Shown in pieces: positions 5,960 through 9,338 of a DNA stretch of 9,338 nucleotides. The notes beneath the pieces were generated by a model, which did not search any database, was not told the origin of the DNA, and saw nothing but the letters and a program-made list of their open reading frames with translations. The stretch lies in NCBI GenBank assembly GCA_002396065.1, contig DGWE01000032.1, positions 1-9,338 on the forward strand. The letters are read 5' to 3'. The stretch's first letter is position 1; each line of letters starts with the position of its first letter. The DNA comes from Eubacteriaceae bacterium UBA4266. GTDB taxonomy: Bacteria > Bacillota > Clostridia > Eubacteriales > Eubacteriaceae. The translations under genes and the position numbers were made by a program.

Positions 5960-7597
5960 ATGCAGGATCAGAAAATGTTTTGTTATCAGTGTCAGGAAAC
6001 GGCGCGCTGCCAGGGCTGTACCGTCCGCGGGGTCTGCGGCAAAACGGCAGACGTGGCCAACATGCAGGATTTGCTGATTTATTCGACAAAGGGGCTTTCA
6101 GCCATCACGACCGCTGTGAGAAAACAGGGCGGCGAAGTGCCAAAGGCAATCAACCATTTTGTGACAGTCAGCTTATTCATGACCATTACCAACGCCAACT
6201 TCGACCTCGACGCCATTGAAGAACGCGTCGCTCAGACCGAAGCCTACAAGGCAGAATGGCTTCAGAAGGTAGACAATCCGGAAGACCTGCCGGCTGCGGC
6301 AACGGAAAGCATTTCTCGTGATCAGTTCGCGGAAAAGGCGAAAACCGTCGGCGTCCTGGCCACTGAAAATGAAGACATCCGCTCATTGAGAGAATTAATC
6401 ACCTACGGCTTGAAGGGACTGTCCGCTTACACGAAGCACGCCAACGCACTGCTCAAGGACGACGAAGACGTCGACGCGTTTATTCAGCGCGCACTGGCAG
6501 CGACCTTGGACGACAGCCTGAGTGTTGACGATCTCGTCGCGCTGACCCTCGAAACCGGGAAATACGGCGTGCAGGGCATGGCTGATCTCGACGCGGCCAA
6601 CACAGGCGCCTACGGCAATCCGGAAATCACAGAAGTGGATTTAGGCGTCAGAAGCAACCCAGGTATTTTGGTCTCAGGCCACGACCTGAAGGATCTCGAA
6701 ATGCTGCTGGAACAGACGAAGGGCACTGGCGTTGACGTCTACACCCATTCCGAAATGCTGCCGGCGCACTACTATCCGTTCTTCAAGAAATACGACAACT
6801 TTGCGGGCAACTACGGCAATGCCTGGTGGCAGCAGGTGACAGAATTCGAATCCTTCAACGGACCGATTCTGATGACCACCAACTGCATCGTGCCGCCGAA
6901 GGACAGCTACAAGGGCCGCATGTTCACGACTGGCGCGGCAGGCTATCCGGGATGCCAGCACATCGACGCGGACGCTGAAGGCCACAAGGATTTCTCAGCG
7001 ATCATCGAAATGGCAAAAACCTGCCCGGCACCGACAGAAATCGAAACCGGCAAAATCGTCGGCGGTTTCGCACACGAACAGGTCTTCGCGCTGGCGGATA
7101 AAGTCGTCGACGCGGTCAAGAGCGGCGCGATTCGTAAATTCGTCGTCATGGCAGGCTGCGACGGCCGCATGAAGTCCCGCTCCTACTACAAAGAATTCGC
7201 TGAAAAACTGCCGAAAGATACAGTTATTCTGACCGCAGGCTGCGCGAAATACAAATACAACAAGCTCAACCTTGGCGACATCGGCGGCATTCCGCGCGTA
7301 CTCGACGCAGGACAGTGCAACGACTCTTACTCATTGGCATTGATCGCCCTGAAACTCAAGGAAATCTTCGGGCTCGACGATGTCAACGATCTGCCGATTG
7401 TCTACAACATCGCGTGGTACGAACAAAAAGCTGTCATCGTATTGCTCGCCCTGCTGTCTCTCGGTGTGAAAAACATCCATCTCGGACCGACCCTGCCGGC
7501 CTTCCTTTCACCGAATGTGACCAACGTGCTGGTTGACCAGTTCGGCATTGGCGGCATCACCAACGTCGACGACGACCTGGCTTCAATGGTCGGCTAA
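5960..7597 (+). CDS. hcp: Hybrid cluster protein, class I (hydroxylamine reductase)
   Basis: Cytoplasmic iron-sulfur enzyme that reduces hydroxylamine to ammonia in vitro and is linked in vivo to nitric oxide reduction and protein S-nitrosylation. The N-terminus has C8-X2-C11-X8-C20-X5-C26, the pattern of the Desulfovibrio-type class I protein (a [4Fe-4S] cluster). The seven hybrid-cluster ligands can all be placed: H241, E265, C309, C400 (the persulfide cysteine, in MAGCDG), C428, C453 and E488 (in WYEQKA). The 545 residues match class I length. An additional cysteine, C17, sits inside the N-terminal motif. I start at ATG 5960 because AGAGAGG (5944-5950) is 9 bases upstream; the in-frame ATG at 5939 has no ribosome site. 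Strong codon bias suggests high expression. It is divergent from amt and is followed 34 bp later by an iron-sulfur flavoprotein, a possible electron partner. Confidence 0.97.
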   Translation: MQDQKMFCYQCQETARCQGCTVRGVCGKTADVANMQDLLIYSTKGLSAITTAVRKQGGEVPKAINHFVTVSLFMTITNANFDLDAIEERVAQTEAYKAEWLQKVDNPEDLPAAATESISRDQFAEKAKTVGVLATENEDIRSLRELITYGLKGLSAYTKHANALLKDDEDVDAFIQRALAATLDDSLSVDDLVALTLETGKYGVQGMADLDAANTGAYGNPEITEVDLGVRSNPGILVSGHDLKDLEMLLEQTKGTGVDVYTHSEMLPAHYYPFFKKYDNFAGNYGNAWWQQVTEFESFNGPILMTTNCIVPPKDSYKGRMFTTGAAGYPGCQHIDADAEGHKDFSAIIEMAKTCPAPTEIETGKIVGGFAHEQVFALADKVVDAVKSGAIRKFVVMAGCDGRMKSRSYYKEFAEKLPKDTVILTAGCAKYKYNKLNLGDIGGIPRVLDAGQCNDSYSLALIALKLKEIFGLDDVNDLPIVYNIAWYEQKAVIVLLALLSLGVKNIHLGPTLPAFLSPNVTNVLVDQFGIGGITNVDDDLASMVG

Positions 7598-7625
7598 AGA
7601 CAAAAAAACCCGATTGTGGTACAAT
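7597..7625 (+). promoter_or_regulatory. Possible internal promoter of the flavoprotein gene
   Basis: An extended -10, TGG followed by TACAAT (7617-7625), lies 17 bp after AAGACA (7597-7602), which matches TTGACA at 4 of 6 bases. The predicted transcription start falls on or next to the A of the ATG at 7632, implying a leaderless mRNA. Confidence 0.4.
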
Positions 7626-7628
7626 CGG
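7602..7628 (-). terminator. Palindrome and - strand intrinsic terminator upstream of the flavoprotein gene
   Basis: CCGATTGT (7610-7617) and ACAATCGG (7621-7628) form a perfect 8-bp stem with a 3-base loop. On the - strand it is followed by one G and seven Ts (7608-7602), a good intrinsic terminator. On the + strand there is no T run, so it should not stop hcp transcription. It could end antisense transcripts coming from the HAD phosphatase unit. The palindrome also covers the candidate -10 of the flavoprotein gene and might be an operator. Confidence 0.6.
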
Positions 7629-7631
7629 ATC

Positions 7632-8186
7632 ATGGAAAAACAACAACATCAACCCAAAAAAATCATCGTCATCTATACAAGCTATCGCCGAGGCAACAGT
7701 GAACGCCTCGGCGATGCTTTTTCTAAAGGGGCAGAAGCTGCGGGGCATCTGATTGAAAAGATTTACCTCCGCGATCAGACCCTTCAGTACTGCACCGGAT
7801 GTGAAGCCTGTGAAAAAACGGGGCATTGTGTTTTAAATGACGATGGCGAAAAGATTGCGCGCAAAATGGTGCAGGCGGATGTGGTGGCGCTGGTTACGCC
7901 GGTTTATTTCGGCAATATCCCGGGGCCGCTTAAAACCCTGTTCGACCGGATGAACGCGGTGTACAGACAGCCCTATTGCTTCCGGAAGGTCGTCGTTTTT
8001 GCGACGGCCGATCAAAATCGGCCGGAGATGTTTGACGGGGTTTGGCAAAGTGTCGAGAGCTGGCTGCTTGCCTTCCCCGAAGCCGAGCTGGCTGAAAGAA
8101 TTGGGGTCGGCGGGGTGAACCGGCGCGGCGAAATCGAGGGGCATCCGGCCCTCCGCCAGGCGGAAGCGCTGGGGCGCCGCCTTTGA
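7632..8186 (+). CDS. Iron-sulfur flavoprotein, NADPH-dependent FMN reductase-like flavodoxin fold
   Basis: Cytoplasmic flavodoxin-fold protein of 184 residues expected to bind FMN and a [4Fe-4S] cluster and shuttle electrons. The first strand and phosphate-binding loop are IIVIYTSYRRGNSERL (11-26). The cysteine motif is C54-X2-C57-X2-C60-X5-C66, the same spacing as the methanogen iron-sulfur flavoprotein Isf. The second flavin-binding stretch is TPVYFGNIPGPLKTLFDRM (89-107). The ATG at 7632 starts the protein at the expected place, but no GGAG-like ribosome site precedes it. The frame stays open back into hcp, yet the only nearby alternative is a TTG at 7614 inside a hairpin. It lies 34 bp after hcp, so it may supply electrons to Hcp or act in oxidative or nitrosative defence; both roles are inferred. 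Codon bias is weaker than in hcp. Its stop is 2 bp from the stop of the opposing gene. Confidence 0.88.
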   Translation: MEKQQHQPKKIIVIYTSYRRGNSERLGDAFSKGAEAAGHLIEKIYLRDQTLQYCTGCEACEKTGHCVLNDDGEKIARKMVQADVVALVTPVYFGNIPGPLKTLFDRMNAVYRQPYCFRKVVVFATADQNRPEMFDGVWQSVESWLLAFPEAELAERIGVGGVNRRGEIEGHPALRQAEALGRRL

Positions 8187-8188
8187 AA

Positions 8189-8971
8189 TTAAATCCAGCC
8201 GTGCGCCTTGCAGACTTTGTAAATGCCATCGTCCGTATTTTTGGGCGCGACTTCGTCGGCCACAGCCTTGAGATCCGGGTGGCCGTTGCCCATGGCGATT
8301 TTGTAGAACGGATCGGAAAACATATCTAAATCATTGGTATCGTCGCCAAATACGACGGTATTCGCGGGATCCCCGTCGATTGCTTCGAGCATCCGGAGGA
8401 TCCCGTTTTTCTTTTCATCGGGCTGGATGATCAGGTAGCCGGCTTCGAAGCGCAGCGCACCGTATTGTTCGGGATTGTTTAAAAGCGGCAGGTTGGTTTC
8501 TTCTTCCGGCGGAATCGCGGCGTACATTTTGTAGATCGGCGGGTGGGGCACGTAGGTCTTGTCGATAATGTAGCGGGTGGGCTCGAGCCGTTCGCCGGCC
8601 TGGCGGATGAAGTCGAAATTGGCGGCGTAGACGTCAATGGAGTTGTCCTGAGCGACGAGCATGCCGTAGCCCCTTTCGAGGGCTTGGTCGTACAGCGCCT
8701 TGGCCGCGTCGAAATCCAGCGGCATGTTCTTGACGAGCTCGCGGTCGATGATGAGTCCGTGGCCGCCGTTGCAAATCATGTTATCGACACCGATCTGGTC
8801 CATGACCGGGGCGCCCTTGTAGGCTGCGCGGCCGGTGTTGATGGCGCAGAAATGTCCGTTTTCCTGAAGCAGACGGATGGCTTCTTTAGCAGAAGGGACG
8901 ACTTGATTGGTGGCGCGGTCTGTCAGTGTGCCATCGATATCGAAGAAAAAATATTTGCGTTCTGTTTTCAT
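8189..8971 (-). CDS. Cof-type HAD-superfamily (class IIB) phosphatase
   Basis: Soluble Mg-dependent phosphatase of 260 residues, the usual size for Cof/YbiV-like enzymes that dephosphorylate sugar phosphates, flavin or pyridoxal phosphates; the substrate cannot be told from sequence. Motif I is DIDGTLTD with nucleophile D11 and acid/base D13. Motif II is INTGRA with T46. The motif III lysine is K187 or K188 in PDEKKNG. Motif IV is FGDDTNDLDMF with D210, D211 and D214. The roughly 100-residue insertion between motifs II and III is the C2 cap of subclass IIB. AGGGAG (8976-8981) lies 4 bases before the ATG and is embedded in the last codons of the upstream gene, whose stop is 1 bp away, so translation is probably coupled. 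No terminator follows: the convergent flavoprotein gene begins 2 bp beyond the stop. Confidence 0.94.
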   Translation of the reverse strand: MKTERKYFFFDIDGTLTDRATNQVVPSAKEAIRLLQENGHFCAINTGRAAYKGAPVMDQIGVDNMICNGGHGLIIDRELVKNMPLDFDAAKALYDQALERGYGMLVAQDNSIDVYAANFDFIRQAGERLEPTRYIIDKTYVPHPPIYKMYAAIPPEEETNLPLLNNPEQYGALRFEAGYLIIQPDEKKNGILRMLEAIDGDPANTVVFGDDTNDLDMFSDPFYKIAMGNGHPDLKAVADEVAPKNTDDGIYKVCKAHGWI

Positions 8972-8972
8972 T

Positions 8973-9338
8973 TTACTCCCTGTTTTTATTTTTAGAATGA
9001 TGTGAATGATTTGAAGATTTGCGGATGAGGACGATCTTTTCGCCGGCGCTGGACAGCGTCAGCCGGTTATGATTGGCGGACAGCTGGTAGCGCCCTGTTA
9101 CCGATTTGAGGTGAAAACGCTTGAGCGCGCGGCTGGTCACCGTGATGTGCCCCTTTTGCTTAAAGGCGAGCCGGCCCTTGTAGGTCTGGCGCTTTTTCCT
9201 TCCCTTCTTTTTGACGTTGAAACTTAAGCGTCCGCAGCGGTTAGGTTGAATGATGATCTCGGGTTTGGCCTTGAATACGGCAGCGGGCAGATTGTGATTG
9301 ATCGTCTTCGTCTTTGGCGCGACAATCCACGTCCCGGC
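8973..9338 (-). CDS. Unrecognised basic protein, C-terminal 121 residues (start outside the window)
   Basis: The - strand is open in one frame from the window edge to the TAA at 8975-8973, 121 codons with no stop and no ATG, while the next frame tested closes within about 50 codons. Third positions are GC-rich as in the neighbouring genes, and the stop is 1 bp before the HAD gene start, whose ribosome site lies in these last codons. I therefore read it as a real gene cut by the window edge. The protein is strongly basic (for example KKKGRKKRQTYKGR), has a single Cys, and shows alternating hydrophobic residues (such as HITVTSRALKRFHLKS) that suggest beta-strands. It ends in a polar His/Ser/Asn/Lys tail, SSNHSHHSKNKNRE. 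A surface or wall-associated beta-domain is possible, but I do not recognise a family and assign no function. Confidence 0.65.
   Translation of the reverse strand, partial: AGTWIVAPKTKTINHNLPAAVFKAKPEIIIQPNRCGRLSFNVKKKGRKKRQTYKGRLAFKQKGHITVTSRALKRFHLKSVTGRYQLSANHNRLTLSSAGEKIVLIRKSSNHSHHSKNKNRE

Noticed and set aside
7602..7628. + strand terminator of hcp
   Set aside because: The hairpin is followed by ATCATGG rather than a T run on the + strand; the T run exists only on the - strand.
1..9338. Defence system, prophage, transposon or CRISPR array
   Set aside because: All genes fit housekeeping, nitrogen or redox families, and no repeat arrays, transposase motifs or integration signatures were found on either strand.

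Overview
The window looks like core chromosome of an anaerobic, low-redundancy Firmicute. Clostridia (Eubacteriaceae-like) is my best guess. The evidence is GGAGG-type ribosome binding sites, sigma-A-type promoters, a ywiB-argS pairing typical of Firmicutes, a class I hybrid cluster protein and a Cys-motif iron-sulfur flavoprotein. Coding DNA is moderately GC-rich with strong GC3 bias, while the intergenic promoters are very AT-rich. No IS element, phage gene, CRISPR array, tRNA or rRNA was seen.

Left part (1-3984, + strand): the end of an alpha-phosphoglucomutase-type phospho-sugar mutase, closed by a strong terminator. A promoter then drives a tight three-gene unit: D-alanine-D-alanine ligase (ddl), a small DUF1934/YwiB-like beta-barrel protein, and arginyl-tRNA synthetase (argS). 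A hairpin at 4005-4042 closes this unit and also serves as the terminator of the convergent unit coming from the right.

Middle part (4055-5959): an ammonium module on the - strand, amt followed 21 bp later by a PII signalling protein. The 294-bp region 5666-5959 separates amt from hcp, which is divergent. On the amt side it holds a near-consensus promoter and, between that promoter and the amt ribosome site, a complete intrinsic terminator, so amt-PII appears to be controlled by transcription attenuation. On the hcp side it holds a TATAAT box with no good -35 and a palindrome near -40, suggesting activator-dependent expression.

Right part (5960-8186, + strand): hcp (hydroxylamine/NO-linked hybrid cluster protein, all metal ligands present), then a flavodoxin-fold iron-sulfur flavoprotein with a CX2CX2CX5C motif. 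The second gene lacks a recognisable ribosome site. An extended -10 sits exactly where it would give a leaderless mRNA, inside a palindrome that also reads as a terminator on the other strand. The two redox genes plus ammonium uptake form a plausible nitrogen/nitrosative-stress neighbourhood.

Far right (8189-9338, - strand): a Cof-type HAD phosphatase whose stop codon lies 2 bp from the flavoprotein stop with no terminator between them. Upstream, and translationally coupled to it, is the 3' end of an unrecognised, very basic protein whose start lies outside the window. The most unusual points are the amt leader attenuator, the multi-use palindrome before the flavoprotein gene, and the terminator-less convergent pair.
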